Notes: a model not told the origin generated them from the letters alone. DNA of 64,000 nt from Sphingomonas colocasiae (GCF_019880585.1 NZ_JAINVV010000008.1:62001-126000); one strand, 5' to 3'. Counted from the stretch's first letter, positions 40,828 to 50,786 are shown. Translations and numbers: made by a program.

Positions 40828-42234
40828 TCACTCCAGGACAAAGATCTTGTCGGGATTGAACAGATTCTTCGGGTCGAGCGCGCGCTTGATCGTGCGCATC
40901 AGATCGACCGCATCGCCCAGTTCGTCGACCAGCGCGTCGCGCTTGCCGAGGCCGATGCCGTGTTCGCCGGTGCAGGTGCCGTCCATCGCCAGCGCGCGCG
41001 CGACAAGGCGGTGATTGATCGCTTCCACTTCCGCCATCTCGTGCGGGGATGCGGGATCGATCGCGAAAACGACGTGGAAATTGCCGTCGCCGACATGCCC
41101 GACGATGGTGGCCGGCATCGACGCGCCTTCCAGATCGGCCTTGGTTTCGCCGATGCACTCGGCGAGCCGGCTGATCGGCACGCAGACATCGGTGGTCCAG
41201 CCGATCGAGCCCGGCCGCAGCCCGAGCGCGGCATAATAGGCCATGTGCCGCGCCTTCCACAGCCTGGAGCGTTCCTCCGGCAGGTTCGACCAGCGAAACT
41301 CGCCGCCACCATTGGCCGACGAAAGCGCGCTCAGCGTTTCCACCTGTTCCGCGACCGAGCGTTCCGAACCATGGAACTCGAACAGCAAGGTCGTCTGTTC
41401 GGCATAATCGAGCTTCGAATAGGCGTTGCACGCCTTCATCTGCATATCGTCGAGGATCTCGATCCGTGCGATCGGTACGCCGAGCTGGATCGCCTGCACG
41501 ACCGTGTCGACCGCCCCCTTCAACGTGTCGAACGGGCAGACCGCGGCCGAGATCGCTTCCGGAATGCCGTGCAGCCGCAGCGTGATTTCCGTGACGATGC
41601 CCAGCGTGCCTTCGGCGCCGATGATCAGCCGGGTGAGATCATAGCCCGCCGCCGACTTCCGCGCGCGGCGCGCGGTGCGGACGATGCGGCCGTCGGGCAT
41701 CACCACGCGCAGCGACAGCACCGCTTCGCGCATCGTGCCGTAACGCACCGCATTGGTGCCCGATGCACGCGTCGATGCCATGCCGCCGATCGTCGCATTG
41801 GCGCCGGGATCGATCGGGAAGAACAGCCCCTGGTCGCGCAGATGCTCGTTGAGCTGTTCGCGCCGGACGCCGGCCTGGACGGTACAGTCGAAATCCTCGG
41901 CATTGATTTCGAGGATGGCGTCCATCTCGCTCAGGTCCAGGCTGATGCCGCCGCGCACCGGCGTGACATTGCCTTCGAGCGAGGTGCCCGCGCCGAACGC
42001 CACGATCGGCACTTCGGCGGCGACGCACAGTTTGACGAGTTCGGCCACCTCCTCGGTCGAACGCGCGAACACCACCGCATCGGGCAGTACCGGATCGAAA
42101 TGCGTTTCGCTGCTGCCATGCTGCAGGCGGATCGACTCGCCCAGGTGCAGGCGGTCCCCCACCAGTGCCTGCACCTGGGCAAGGAAGCCGTTCGGCAACG
42201 GCTTGCGGCGATCGGCTGTAAACGGCGCGGTCAT
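40828..42234 (-). CDS. FAD-linked 2-hydroxyacid dehydrogenase (GlcD/D-lactate dehydrogenase type)
   Basis: 468 residues from ATG 42234. An N-terminal PCMH-type FAD domain shows VPIVAFGAGTSLEGNVTPV, DPGANATIGGMASTRASGTN and LIIGAEGTLGIVTE. The C-terminal cap has VGHVGDGNFHVVF and the signature GTCTGEHGIGLGKR. The family oxidises D-2-hydroxyacids (glycolate, D-lactate, D-2-hydroxyglutarate) to 2-oxoacids. The receptor gene ends two bases before its start (TGAGCATG), so it is coupled. Together with the semialdehyde dehydrogenase it suggests breakdown of a hydroxyacid. Confidence 0.85.
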   Translation of the reverse strand: MTAPFTADRRKPLPNGFLAQVQALVGDRLHLGESIRLQHGSSETHFDPVLPDAVVFARSTEEVAELVKLCVAAEVPIVAFGAGTSLEGNVTPVRGGISLDLSEMDAILEINAEDFDCTVQAGVRREQLNEHLRDQGLFFPIDPGANATIGGMASTRASGTNAVRYGTMREAVLSLRVVMPDGRIVRTARRARKSAAGYDLTRLIIGAEGTLGIVTEITLRLHGIPEAISAAVCPFDTLKGAVDTVVQAIQLGVPIARIEILDDMQMKACNAYSKLDYAEQTTLLFEFHGSERSVAEQVETLSALSSANGGGEFRWSNLPEERSRLWKARHMAYYAALGLRPGSIGWTTDVCVPISRLAECIGETKADLEGASMPATIVGHVGDGNFHVVFAIDPASPHEMAEVEAINHRLVARALAMDGTCTGEHGIGLGKRDALVDELGDAVDLMRTIKRALDPKNLFNPDKIFVLE

Positions 42235-42236
42235 GC

Positions 42237-44339
42237 TCAGAACCGCGCCGTGGCGCGCACGCCGATGCGGCGGCGATTGCCCTGGATCGCCAGATTCTGG
42301 GCGATCGGCGCGGGCAGGCCGGCGCGCAGCAGCACGGATCTGTCGATGTAGCTCTCGATATATTTGGCGTTGAACAGGTTGGTCGCGAAGCCGGCGATGT
42401 CGAAATGGTCGCCCAGGCGGAAGGTGATCGAGCCGTTGACGAGATGATAGGAGGACAGGCGCGGCGCCACATTGGGATCGAGCGACGATCCCACCCGGCT
42501 GCCTTTGGCGACGATATTGGCATCGAAGATCAACGCATTTTCCCCCAGCGGCACGGTGTAGTTGGTGCCGATATTGAAGTTCCAGTCCGGGGTGAAGATG
42601 ATCCGATCGGTCGACACATGGAAGCCCGTCGTCGCGAAATACTGGCTGTCGTCGGTAATGCGGGCATGCAGCAGCGTCGCGCTCGCGCTCAACCGCCAAT
42701 TGTCGGTCACGCGGTAGCTCGCTTCCGCTTCGATGCCATAGCTTTCGACGGTGCCGGTGTTGAGGTTGATCGCGACGAAGCCAACACCGCTGGTGTTGGG
42801 CGCGAGCGAATTCTGCCCGATAAAATTCCTGTAGTCGTTGTAGAAGATGGCGGCGTCGAGCGAGAAGCGGCGATCGGCGCTGCTCAGTTTCGTGCCCAGC
42901 TCATAGGTCCAGACATCGTCGCCGCGATAGATCAGGTTCGGCGCGCCGGGCCCGTTCTGGCCGCCGCCGCGCACGCCGCGCGCGACCGAGGCATAGGTCA
43001 TGAAATCGGACGACCAGCGATTGGAGAGCGTCACCCGCGGCTGGAATTCGCTGGCGCGGTAGGTCGGCGCGGTGGTCGCGGTGCTGACGTCGAGCGTCTG
43101 ATGATCGTAGCGCCCGCCGACCGCGAGATCGAGCGTATCGGTCAGCTTCGCGAAGATCGTGCCGAACACCGCCTGCGACTTGTTCTCGGTGAAGGCGGCG
43201 CTTGGCGCGGAGAGGCCGAGCGGGACGATGGTGTTGACCGCCGACGCGTCGGTCGTCGACTTGCTGGCGAAGACGCCGATCAGCGTGGAGATCGAATCGC
43301 TCCACTGCGTATCGAAGCGCAGCTCGCCCGTCCTGGTGACCAGCTTCGAGCGGCCTGAGGTGCGCAGGAAATCGATCGGGCTGTGATCGCCGTCGCCCGC
43401 CGAGACCACGTCACGACGATTATAGGCGCCGACGACCGTGATCCTGGTGTTGATCGCGTCCGCGTCGAACTCGCCCTTCAGATTGACGCCCTTATAGGTG
43501 ATCGTCGCGCGGTTGAGCTGGTTGGTCGATCCGTCCAGCCGGTAATCGGTCGGGCCGGCGACGTTCAGATATGGCGTGTTGCCGCCGCTCACGCGATCGT
43601 AATTGGCGTTGAGCGTAAACTGCGCCCATTGCGCGGGCTTCAGCCGGACGGTGCCGTTCACCGTCTTTTGCGTCAGCGGGTTCTGCTTGCCGCCGGCCAG
43701 CAGATTCTCCTGGAAACCATCCTGGTGATGATAGGCGCCACCGATGCGGACCTGAAGGACATCCTCGACGATCGGCCCGCCGATGCTGGCGGAGATCGAT
43801 CGATAATCGTCCGATCCGGCCAGCGCCCCGTCCATGCGCCCTTCCCACTGGTTGCCCGGCTGGCGGGTGATGACGTTGATCGCGCCGCCCAGCGTGTTGT
43901 TGCCGAACAGCGTCCCTTGCGGCCCGCGCAGCACCTCGATCCGCGAAACATCCACGATCGGGCTGTTCAGATAGGATGTGTTGGGCTGGTAGATGCCGTC
44001 GATGAAGATGCCGACGCCGGGCTGCACCGTATCGATCAGCGTGGTGCCGATGCCGCGCATCGAGACGAAGGCGCGACCGACCGAGTCCGAGTTGATGTTG
44101 AGCCCGGGCGCGAAGGCGGCAATGTCCTTCACCGTGTTGATCTGCTGCTGCTTCAGCATGTCGCCGCTGAGCGCGGTCACCGCGATGGGCACATCCTTCA
44201 GCGATTCCTCGCGCTGGCGGGCGGTGACGATGATGTCCTGATCCGCGGCTTCGGCCGCTGGCGCGTCCTGCGCGGTGGCCGGGACGGACAAGAAGGCGGC
44301 GGCGGCGCAGCCGGTGGCGAGCAAAGTCGTGAAGCGCAT
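42237..44339 (-). CDS. TonB-dependent outer-membrane receptor
   Basis: 700 residues from ATG 44339. A signal peptide ending in ATAQ is followed by a TonB-box-like DIIVTARQREESLKDVPIAV, the plug domain (FIDGIYQP, RIEVLRGPQGTLFGNNTLGGAINVITR) and a beta-barrel ending in a terminal aromatic (RATARF). In sphingomonads such receptors import diverse small molecules as well as siderophores. The operon partners (hydroxyacid dehydrogenase, esterase) argue for a carbon substrate. Two palindromes lie 58-88 bp upstream. Confidence 0.9.
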   Translation of the reverse strand: MRFTTLLATGCAAAAFLSVPATAQDAPAAEAADQDIIVTARQREESLKDVPIAVTALSGDMLKQQQINTVKDIAAFAPGLNINSDSVGRAFVSMRGIGTTLIDTVQPGVGIFIDGIYQPNTSYLNSPIVDVSRIEVLRGPQGTLFGNNTLGGAINVITRQPGNQWEGRMDGALAGSDDYRSISASIGGPIVEDVLQVRIGGAYHHQDGFQENLLAGGKQNPLTQKTVNGTVRLKPAQWAQFTLNANYDRVSGGNTPYLNVAGPTDYRLDGSTNQLNRATITYKGVNLKGEFDADAINTRITVVGAYNRRDVVSAGDGDHSPIDFLRTSGRSKLVTRTGELRFDTQWSDSISTLIGVFASKSTTDASAVNTIVPLGLSAPSAAFTENKSQAVFGTIFAKLTDTLDLAVGGRYDHQTLDVSTATTAPTYRASEFQPRVTLSNRWSSDFMTYASVARGVRGGGQNGPGAPNLIYRGDDVWTYELGTKLSSADRRFSLDAAIFYNDYRNFIGQNSLAPNTSGVGFVAINLNTGTVESYGIEAEASYRVTDNWRLSASATLLHARITDDSQYFATTGFHVSTDRIIFTPDWNFNIGTNYTVPLGENALIFDANIVAKGSRVGSSLDPNVAPRLSSYHLVNGSITFRLGDHFDIAGFATNLFNAKYIESYIDRSVLLRAGLPAPIAQNLAIQGNRRRIGVRATARF

Positions 44340-44396
44340 CGATCCTCATCCCTGAGAAAGCGCCGATCCGATGTCGGGGCTTTTCCTATGCGCAAT

Positions 44397-44427
44397 ACCT
44401 ATCTGATAGCTTACCTATATGAAAGGT
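44397..44427. promoter_or_regulatory. Paired palindromic operators upstream of the TonB receptor operon
   Basis: ACCTATCTGATAGCT (44397-44411) and ACCTATATGAAAGGT (44413-44427) match the dyad seen at 39718-39755. The first is an exact inverted copy of 39741-39755. The second is more degenerate. They lie between the receptor and the carboxylesterase gene. Confidence 0.7.
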
Positions 44428-44482
44428 CTGACTCGCCGCCGATCTGTGCCGTTCGGCCCGATCAGTTGACCGAACGGCACGG

Positions 44483-45967
44483 TCAGGGAAGAAATGGCGC
44501 GGCGGGCATGACGGGTTCGAACCGCGCCGCGCCTGCCGACAGCGAATAGACATGCCGGGTCTCGCCATCGAATTCGGCCCAGGGCAGGCGACCATCGGTG
44601 GCGAAGCCGACCCATAAAGCATGGATGCGCGCGGCGAGATCCTGCGGCGGCGCCTCTCCCGTCAGCCCCTGCGGACCGGTCGTGGTCTCCAGCGTATCGA
44701 ACACGAAGGGCATCTCCATGCCGTGCGCCGCGCCGAGTTCGCCGCCGAACGCCGGCGATCGCCAATCGAACTCGTACAGGTGTGCGCGCCCGCGATGCGC
44801 CTTCGCGAAGCGGCGCGCCGGCCAGCGGAAGACGAGATCGTTCAGCGCATCGGTCAGCGCCTGGCCGGGCTTCACGCCCGCCCGCCCCATGCCATAGGCC
44901 TTGAGCAGCTTGCGCGCATGGGGCTGCGAGCGATGCACCACATAGGTCGCGAGCAGCCGGCCGATCCTGTCGCGCACGCCGGTGGGCACCAGATAGAGAT
45001 TCATCTCCTCCGCATTGGTGCCGATCAGCAGATCGACCTCCGCCCCCGCGCCCGCCGCCAGCGCATCGAGCGGGCGCTGCGGCAGCACGTCGTCGCCATG
45101 GACGGGGGTGAAGCGGCTGATCCCGAACACGGGCTCGCGCCCCTCGGCGTCGCGCAGGTCGATCCGGGCCGTGGGCATCGCTATCTTTTCAAGCGCATCG
45201 AAACAGGTCTCTGGAGAAACGCTGCGAAAACCCTCCGCATCGGCAGGGATCTTGAGCAACTTCGCCAGTTTGCGGACCAGGCGCTGCATGACGCCGATCT
45301 CACGCGTCATCCCGCCATGGCCGCTCTGGACGATCGCTCGCCGGAACAGCCCCTTCGCCAAGGGCGAGGCCATCAGGTTTGCGATCGACATCGCGCCGGC
45401 GGATTCGCCGAACACCGTGATATTGGCCGGATCACCGCCAAATGCGGCGATGGTGTCGCGCACCCAAGCCAGCGCCGCGATCTGGTCGCGCAATCCCAGA
45501 TTGGTCGGCACGCCCGGGATCGGCAGGAAGCCCTCGATCGCCAGACGATAATTGATCGCGACGCAGATGACGCCGCTGCGCGCGAAGCCGCTGCCGTCAT
45601 GCACCGCTGCGTCCTTGCTGCCGACGACGAAGCCGCCGCCATGGACGAATATCATCACCGGCAGGTCCGTCCGGCCGTTGTCCGGGCGCCAGATGTTGAG
45701 CGTCAGATAATCGTCACCGCCCTGCCAGCCGCGCCCGATCAAGGGCGCGACGTCGAGCCCCGGAAAATCCTTCACCCGGTGCGGCGCGCAGGGCCCCGGC
45801 ACCGTCGCATCGCGCACGCCCGTCCAGGGCATGGGCGGCGCGGGCGGCGCGAAACGCAGGGTGCCGACGGGCGGCGCGGCATAGGGAATGCCCAGGAAAC
45901 GCCGGACGCCGCCTTCGGCAGCACCCCGGATCGCGCCGGCAGGAATCATGATCTCGACGGGCTTCAC
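44483..45967 (-). CDS. Type-B carboxylesterase
   Basis: 494 residues from GTG 45967, preceded by GGAGAG. Family marks: FLGIPYAAPPVG near the N-terminus, DDYLTLNIWRPD, HGGGFVVGS, and the nucleophile elbow FGESAGAMS. The Glu/Asp and His of the triad lie in the NAEEMN and GAAHGMEMPF regions. No clear signal peptide is seen. Type-B enzymes hydrolyse bulky esters. It lies just upstream of the receptor with a 143-bp gap holding the operators, so it may belong to the same substrate pathway under a separate promoter. Confidence 0.85.
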   Translation of the reverse strand: MKPVEIMIPAGAIRGAAEGGVRRFLGIPYAAPPVGTLRFAPPAPPMPWTGVRDATVPGPCAPHRVKDFPGLDVAPLIGRGWQGGDDYLTLNIWRPDNGRTDLPVMIFVHGGGFVVGSKDAAVHDGSGFARSGVICVAINYRLAIEGFLPIPGVPTNLGLRDQIAALAWVRDTIAAFGGDPANITVFGESAGAMSIANLMASPLAKGLFRRAIVQSGHGGMTREIGVMQRLVRKLAKLLKIPADAEGFRSVSPETCFDALEKIAMPTARIDLRDAEGREPVFGISRFTPVHGDDVLPQRPLDALAAGAGAEVDLLIGTNAEEMNLYLVPTGVRDRIGRLLATYVVHRSQPHARKLLKAYGMGRAGVKPGQALTDALNDLVFRWPARRFAKAHRGRAHLYEFDWRSPAFGGELGAAHGMEMPFVFDTLETTTGPQGLTGEAPPQDLAARIHALWVGFATDGRLPWAEFDGETRHVYSLSAGAARFEPVMPAAPFLP

Positions 45968-46100
45968 ACGGCTCTCCGATAACGGTCACGACGAAATGCC
46001 GTGACCGCATCCTATCACCGCGCAGCGCCGTAGCGCCGATATCCACTTTGCCGGCCGTCACTTTGACCATGCCGTGCGGCGGGTCAGCCTACGTCAAATC

Positions 46101-46232
46101 CCGTTCGTGTCGAGCCCTTCGACTGCCCGCCAGGGCGGGCGCTCAGGATGAACTTCGGCCCAAAGGGCCGAAGTCGAGACACGCTGCGCCGCGCCCCACG
46201 TCCCTCGACTTCGCTCGGGACAAACGGTGTTT
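46101..46232. repeat. Composite intergenic palindromes
   Basis: In the 287-bp gap before the carboxylesterase are several dyads: GCCCGCC-a-GGCGGGC-type (46125-46140), TTCGGCCC-aaa-GGGCCGAA (46154-46172), and flanking GTGTCGAG / TCGAGACAC and CCCTCGACTTCGCTCGGG blocks. This style is common between sphingomonad genes. It may serve as a terminator for transcripts from either side. Confidence 0.6.
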
Positions 46233-46254
46233 AAATCCAAATTCTAGACTTACG

Positions 46255-47877
46255 TCAGCCCCCGCAGCTTCCCGCCGTCGGCACATGCCGGATCGGCCGG
46301 CCCGCCGCGGTGCCCGTCGCCTTGCCGCCATCGATCGCGACAGCGCCGTTGACGAGCAAAGTCCGCACGCCCTCGGTCAGCACCTCCGGATTGATATAAT
46401 CCGCCTTGGGTCGATAGGCGGCGGGATCGAAGACCACGACATCGGCATAATAGCCCGAGCGGAGATGGCCGCGATGGTCGAGCTTGAACATGTCGGCGGT
46501 GCGGCCGGTGCTGCTGTTGATGAAGTCGGCGAGCGAGATCGCCTTCTCCTTCAGCACATATTTGGCGTATTTCTGCGGATAGGTGGCGTACATGCGCGGA
46601 TGGCCGTGCGAACCGTCCGAACTGGTGACGACCCAGGGCTGCTTCATCAGCGCCTTGATATCGCTTTCCGCCATGTTGAACGAGACGACCGCGCTGCCCC
46701 GGTCGCTTTCGGTCATGATCCTGAGCGCCGCGTCGATCGGATCGACATTCCACTGCTTCGCGATCTCGTCGAGGCGTTTGGCCGTCCACGGGAAACCATG
46801 CGCGCTCAGCAGCAGCGAATTGGGGCCGCCGCGACGGCGCAGATTCTCGCGCATTTCGGTCTTGATCTTCTCGAGCTGCGCGGGATCGGCGAAGCGCTTG
46901 AGCATCGCCTCGCGCCCGCCATCGACCGCCCAGCGCGGCAACAGCGACGCTTCCAGCCCCGAGCCCGAGGCTTCCCAGGGATATTGATCGGCAGTGACGT
47001 CGATGCCCTGCGCGCGCGCCGCCTCCACCGTCGCGATCAGTGCCGGCGCCTGGCCATGCACGTCGACGCCCAGCGCCTTGAAGTGCGCGAAATGGACGGG
47101 CATGCCCGCCGCGCGGCCGATCTCGATCGCCTCCTTGGTCGAATTGACCACACCGATCGTGTAGGAGGATTCGTCGCGCTGATGCGTGTCGTAGACGCCG
47201 CCGCGCTTCGCGGCTTCCCTGGCCAGCGCAATCACCTCGTCGGTCTTGGCGAAGCTCTGCGGCGCATAGAACAGGCCGGTCGACAGGCCCAGCGCGCCTT
47301 CGCACATGCCCTTGGCGACCATCCCCTTCATCGTATCGAGCTCGGCCGATGTCGGCGCGCGATCGTCCTGGCCGATCACCGCGCGGCGGACCGCGCCGAA
47401 GCTGACATAGGCGGCTGCGTTGATGCCGAACCTGTTCTTCTCGATCCCGCCGAACAGACCCGCCACGTCGGAGACGCCACCCGGCTGACCATGGCCGTCG
47501 ACACCGGTGAAGATCGTCGTCACGCCCTGCATCATCCAGGGCAGGTTGAGCCGCAGCGTCGGATCGGTCGCGGTCAGGAAGGTATCGGCATGGGTGTGCG
47601 GATCGATGAAGCCGGGCGCGACGACCATCCCCTTGGCATCGATCACGCGCTTGCCCTTGAACGGGTTCTTCGCGCTCGGCCCGACATAGACGATGCGATC
47701 GCCCGACACCGCGACATCGCCGATCACCGGCTTCGCGGCGCTGCCGTCATAGATGGTGCCGCCACGGATGACGAGATCGGCGTCCTTGGCATGCGCCATG
47801 GCCGGCGCGATCGAAAGGGCGAGCGCGCACAGGACGAGGCGGCGGCCGGAACCTGGCGGGTTGGAAATGGATGGCAT
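46255..47877 (-). CDS. N-acyl-D-amino-acid deacylase (amidohydrolase)
   Basis: 540 residues from ATG 47877; an upstream extension is unsupported. A signal peptide (to about 31, AMAHA) suggests export. The start ADLVIRGGTIYDGS and the metal motif APGFIDPHTHAD are typical of the D-aminoacylase group. Further marks are GVTTIFTGVDGHG, VHFAHFKALG (metal His), the catalytic-Asp region VTSSDGSHGHPR and the HPR loop. The enzyme frees D-amino acids from N-acyl derivatives. It follows the serine hydrolase by 50 bp on the same strand, in a D-amino-acid-type cluster. Confidence 0.85.
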   Translation of the reverse strand: MPSISNPPGSGRRLVLCALALSIAPAMAHAKDADLVIRGGTIYDGSAAKPVIGDVAVSGDRIVYVGPSAKNPFKGKRVIDAKGMVVAPGFIDPHTHADTFLTATDPTLRLNLPWMMQGVTTIFTGVDGHGQPGGVSDVAGLFGGIEKNRFGINAAAYVSFGAVRRAVIGQDDRAPTSAELDTMKGMVAKGMCEGALGLSTGLFYAPQSFAKTDEVIALAREAAKRGGVYDTHQRDESSYTIGVVNSTKEAIEIGRAAGMPVHFAHFKALGVDVHGQAPALIATVEAARAQGIDVTADQYPWEASGSGLEASLLPRWAVDGGREAMLKRFADPAQLEKIKTEMRENLRRRGGPNSLLLSAHGFPWTAKRLDEIAKQWNVDPIDAALRIMTESDRGSAVVSFNMAESDIKALMKQPWVVTSSDGSHGHPRMYATYPQKYAKYVLKEKAISLADFINSSTGRTADMFKLDHRGHLRSGYYADVVVFDPAAYRPKADYINPEVLTEGVRTLLVNGAVAIDGGKATGTAAGRPIRHVPTAGSCGG

Positions 47878-47927
47878 CGATCGAACTCCTTGGCGCTGGG
47901 CCATATGATAGCGGAACACGGGGAAGC

Positions 47928-49292
47928 TCAATTGCCCCGGGCGAAATGGATCGCGGTCACCCGTCCGGTGGTCAGGGTGAAACCCTTGCCATCGTCGTCG
48001 AATGTCAGGCTGCCTTCGTCGCTGCGGAAGACACCGTCGCCCCCACGCTGGAAGACCAAGGGTTCGCCGGACTTGGTATAGGGCGACGACACGGCGGCGG
48101 TGAGCTTCGCACCGTCGACGGTGAGGTCGTAGGTGGCCTGAAGTTCGGGGGATACATAGCGGCCGGCAAGATTGGGCTTCGCTTCGGCGGCCAGGATATT
48201 GCCTTCGAGCAGCGCGATCACTTCATCCGCCTTCGCCACCGGATTCCAGTCGCCGCGATTGCAGAAGACCGCCACGCCCAGGCGGCGTTCGGGCAGTCGT
48301 TCATACTGGTTGCGGAACGCTTCGGCGCCACCGCCATGCTCGACGAAATACTGGCCGCGCCGCTGGCCGACCATCAGGCCGCCCGCATAGGCCTGACTGC
48401 CCATCTTGCGCCCGGCGGGCTGGCCGTTGGTGAAGGTGCCGGGCTTGAGCATGATTGCCTGCACCGCCGGGGTCCAGACCTTGTGGCCGATCTCGATATC
48501 CTGGTCGAACTTCGCCAGATCGTTGATCGACACCATCAGCCCGCCCGATCCGCTGAACCGGGGATAGGTGTCACGGATCACGAAGCCGCCATCCTTGGGA
48601 TTGTAGCCGTGCGCGATCTTCCCCACCGGCTCCGCATCGTTCATGAAGAAGCTGCTCTTCATGCCCAGCGGCTTCAGGATGGCCGCATTCACATAGTCGG
48701 CGAAAGGCTTGCCGGAGACGCGCTCGACGATCTCGGCCAGCAGCAGATAGCCGCCGTTGGAATAGGTCCAGTCGGTGCCCGGGGTGAAGTTCGTCCCCTT
48801 TTGGCGAAACAGCAGGTCGAGCGCCTGAGCCTTGTTCGATTCATTGGAACCGGCCAGCCCGGCGAGGCGGAGCAGCGTCAGCGAATCGCGGATACCGGCG
48901 GTGTGATGCATCAGCATGCGCGCGGTGACGGGCACTTCATATTGCGGCAATTCGGGCAGATAGGTGCGGATATCGGCGTCGAGATCGATCTTGCCCTGCG
49001 TCGCCAGCATCGCCGCCGCCAGCGACGTGAACTGCTTGGAGACCGAGGCGGCGTAGATCAGCGTGTCGCCATCGAGCGGGGTACCCTTTTCGATGTCCGC
49101 CGAGCCCGCCGCGGTGACGAACAAGGTCTTGCCTGCCTTGAACGCACCGACCACACAACCCGGCGCCGCCGCGCCCTTGGGGTCCGACACGATCCGCCGC
49201 ACCGCATCGAGATCGACCGGCGGCGGTGCCGCGGCAGCCGCGACCGGCGCCGACAGCAGCGCGGACGCAAGAAGAAGGGCAGTCAGCTTCAT
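47928..49292 (-). CDS. Exported serine hydrolase of the beta-lactamase/D-aminopeptidase fold (A)
   Basis: 454 residues from ATG 49292. The signal peptide is 1-21. Motifs of the class C/penicillin-binding fold: SVSK (SxxK), YSNGGY (YxN) and HGGG in place of KTG, which is common in esterase and D-aminopeptidase members. A C-terminal lipocalin-like domain (from about 360: LAGRYVSPELQATYDLTV) resembles that of D-aminopeptidase-like proteins. It is strongly related to the second copy at 50783-52219, so the two are paralogues from an old duplication that share the PGCV, KQFT and FSGSGGLM stretches. Confidence 0.85.
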   Translation of the reverse strand: MKLTALLLASALLSAPVAAAAAPPPVDLDAVRRIVSDPKGAAAPGCVVGAFKAGKTLFVTAAGSADIEKGTPLDGDTLIYAASVSKQFTSLAAAMLATQGKIDLDADIRTYLPELPQYEVPVTARMLMHHTAGIRDSLTLLRLAGLAGSNESNKAQALDLLFRQKGTNFTPGTDWTYSNGGYLLLAEIVERVSGKPFADYVNAAILKPLGMKSSFFMNDAEPVGKIAHGYNPKDGGFVIRDTYPRFSGSGGLMVSINDLAKFDQDIEIGHKVWTPAVQAIMLKPGTFTNGQPAGRKMGSQAYAGGLMVGQRRGQYFVEHGGGAEAFRNQYERLPERRLGVAVFCNRGDWNPVAKADEVIALLEGNILAAEAKPNLAGRYVSPELQATYDLTVDGAKLTAAVSSPYTKSGEPLVFQRGGDGVFRSDEGSLTFDDDGKGFTLTTGRVTAIHFARGN

Positions 49293-49409
49293 GTCGATTT
49301 CTCCCGAGACCCTTGGCGCGGATAGGGACGCGCATCTTGTATGCACACAAAGGAACGCCGCCCGCCCATGCACGCAAGACGCAATTGCGCGTTGGGTTAT
49401 AGCCTCCGG

Positions 49410-50786
49410 TTATCCACCCATGGGCGCGACGGCGCGGCGCCCGGTGAGCCAGGCAAGACAGGCGACACCGGCGGCGACCGCCGCGCTCGAATGGAACTGG
49501 CTGGCGAGCGCGGGCGTCAGCGCCATCGCGAGCAGCACCGCGACGATGCCCGCGATCGCGGCATGGCTGGCCCAAGGGAACAGCCACATGCGCACGCCCA
49601 GCCGATCGGGCGCCTCGCGTTCGAGCTGCTTGCGCAAACGGATCTGCGCGAAACAGACCAGCAGATAGATGAACAGCATCGTCGCGCCGGAGGCATTGAC
49701 GAGGAAGCTGAACACGATCTGCGGCGAGAGGGCGGAGGCGGCGAGCGCGACATAGCCGAACAGGCTGCCGATCAGGATCGCGCGTGCTGGCACCTGGCGG
49801 CGGTTGACGGCGACCAGCCATTGCGGCGCATCACCCTTGGCTGCCAAGGTGAACAGCACGCGCGAGGTGACGTACAGCCCCGAATTGAGGCAGGACAGCA
49901 CCGCGATCAGCACCACGACGCTCATGATCGTGGCGGCACCGGGCACCTTCATATGGTCGAGCGCGGTGGCGAAGGGCGAAATGCCCGGCGCGATCTGCGT
50001 CCATGGCACGATCGAGACGATCAGCGCGATCGACACGACGTAGAAGAGCAGGATGCGCAGCGCGACCGATCCCGTCAGCCGCGCCACCGTGCGTGCCGGG
50101 TCTTCCGATTCTGCCGCCGCGATCGTCGCGATCTCCGCGCCGCACAGCGCGAAGATGACGCTGGTGACGCCCGACAGGATCGCCAGCCCGCCCATCGGCG
50201 CGAAACCGCCATGCGCGGTCAGGTTGGCGAAGGTCGGCGCGGGTGCGGTGAGGCCGAAGGCATAGGCGCCGGCGATCGCGATGAAGACGATGATCGCGCC
50301 TACCTTCAGCGACGAGAACCAGAATTCGAACTCGCCATAGGACCTTGTCGACATCAGGTTGATCGCGGTCATCAGCGCGAGCAGGACGACGCCGATCTGC
50401 CATGCCTCGAACGGCAGCCAGGCCTGGAGGATGATCGCCCCCGCGATCGCCTCAATCGCGACGACCACCACCCAGAAATACCAGTAAAGCCAGCCGCTGA
50501 CGAAACCCGCCGTACGGCCGAGCCCGATGCGGATGAATTCGGTGAAGGCGCCCGCGCCGGGAAAGGCGGTCGCCATCTCGCTCAACATGCGCATGACGAG
50601 CAGGATCAGCCCGCCCGCCAGCGCATAGCTGAGCACCACCGCCGGACCGACCGTCGCGATCGAGGTGCTGCTGCCGACGAACAACCCGGCGCCGATGATG
50701 CCGCCGATGGCGATCATCGCGACATGGCGGGGCTGGAGCGAGCGGCTGAGCCGCGTTTCGGGTTCCTCCACCCCCGCTCCGCTCAT
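49410..50786 (-). CDS. APC-family amino acid permease
   Basis: 458 residues from ATG 50786. The first helix carries the family signature MIAIGGIIGAGLFVGSS, and about twelve hydrophobic helices follow. Conserved marks are EMATAFPGAGAFTEF and CGAEIATIAAAESEDPARTV, the amino-acid/GABA-permease subgroup. It would import an amino acid with protons. It overlaps the upstream serine hydrolase by an ATGA junction and precedes the second hydrolase, so uptake is coupled to release of amino acids in the periplasm. Confidence 0.9.
   Translation of the reverse strand: MSGAGVEEPETRLSRSLQPRHVAMIAIGGIIGAGLFVGSSTSIATVGPAVVLSYALAGGLILLVMRMLSEMATAFPGAGAFTEFIRIGLGRTAGFVSGWLYWYFWVVVVAIEAIAGAIILQAWLPFEAWQIGVVLLALMTAINLMSTRSYGEFEFWFSSLKVGAIIVFIAIAGAYAFGLTAPAPTFANLTAHGGFAPMGGLAILSGVTSVIFALCGAEIATIAAAESEDPARTVARLTGSVALRILLFYVVSIALIVSIVPWTQIAPGISPFATALDHMKVPGAATIMSVVVLIAVLSCLNSGLYVTSRVLFTLAAKGDAPQWLVAVNRRQVPARAILIGSLFGYVALAASALSPQIVFSFLVNASGATMLFIYLLVCFAQIRLRKQLEREAPDRLGVRMWLFPWASHAAIAGIVAVLLAMALTPALASQFHSSAAVAAGVACLAWLTGRRAVAPMGG

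Noticed and set aside
39853-42351. 832-codon plus-strand frame
   Set aside because: Shadow of the esterase and hydroxyacid dehydrogenase genes on the minus strand, which carry clear catalytic motifs; the shadow has none.
46048-48081. 677-codon plus-strand frame
   Set aside because: Antisense to the N-acyl-D-amino-acid deacylase; typical arginine/aspartate-rich high-GC shadow.
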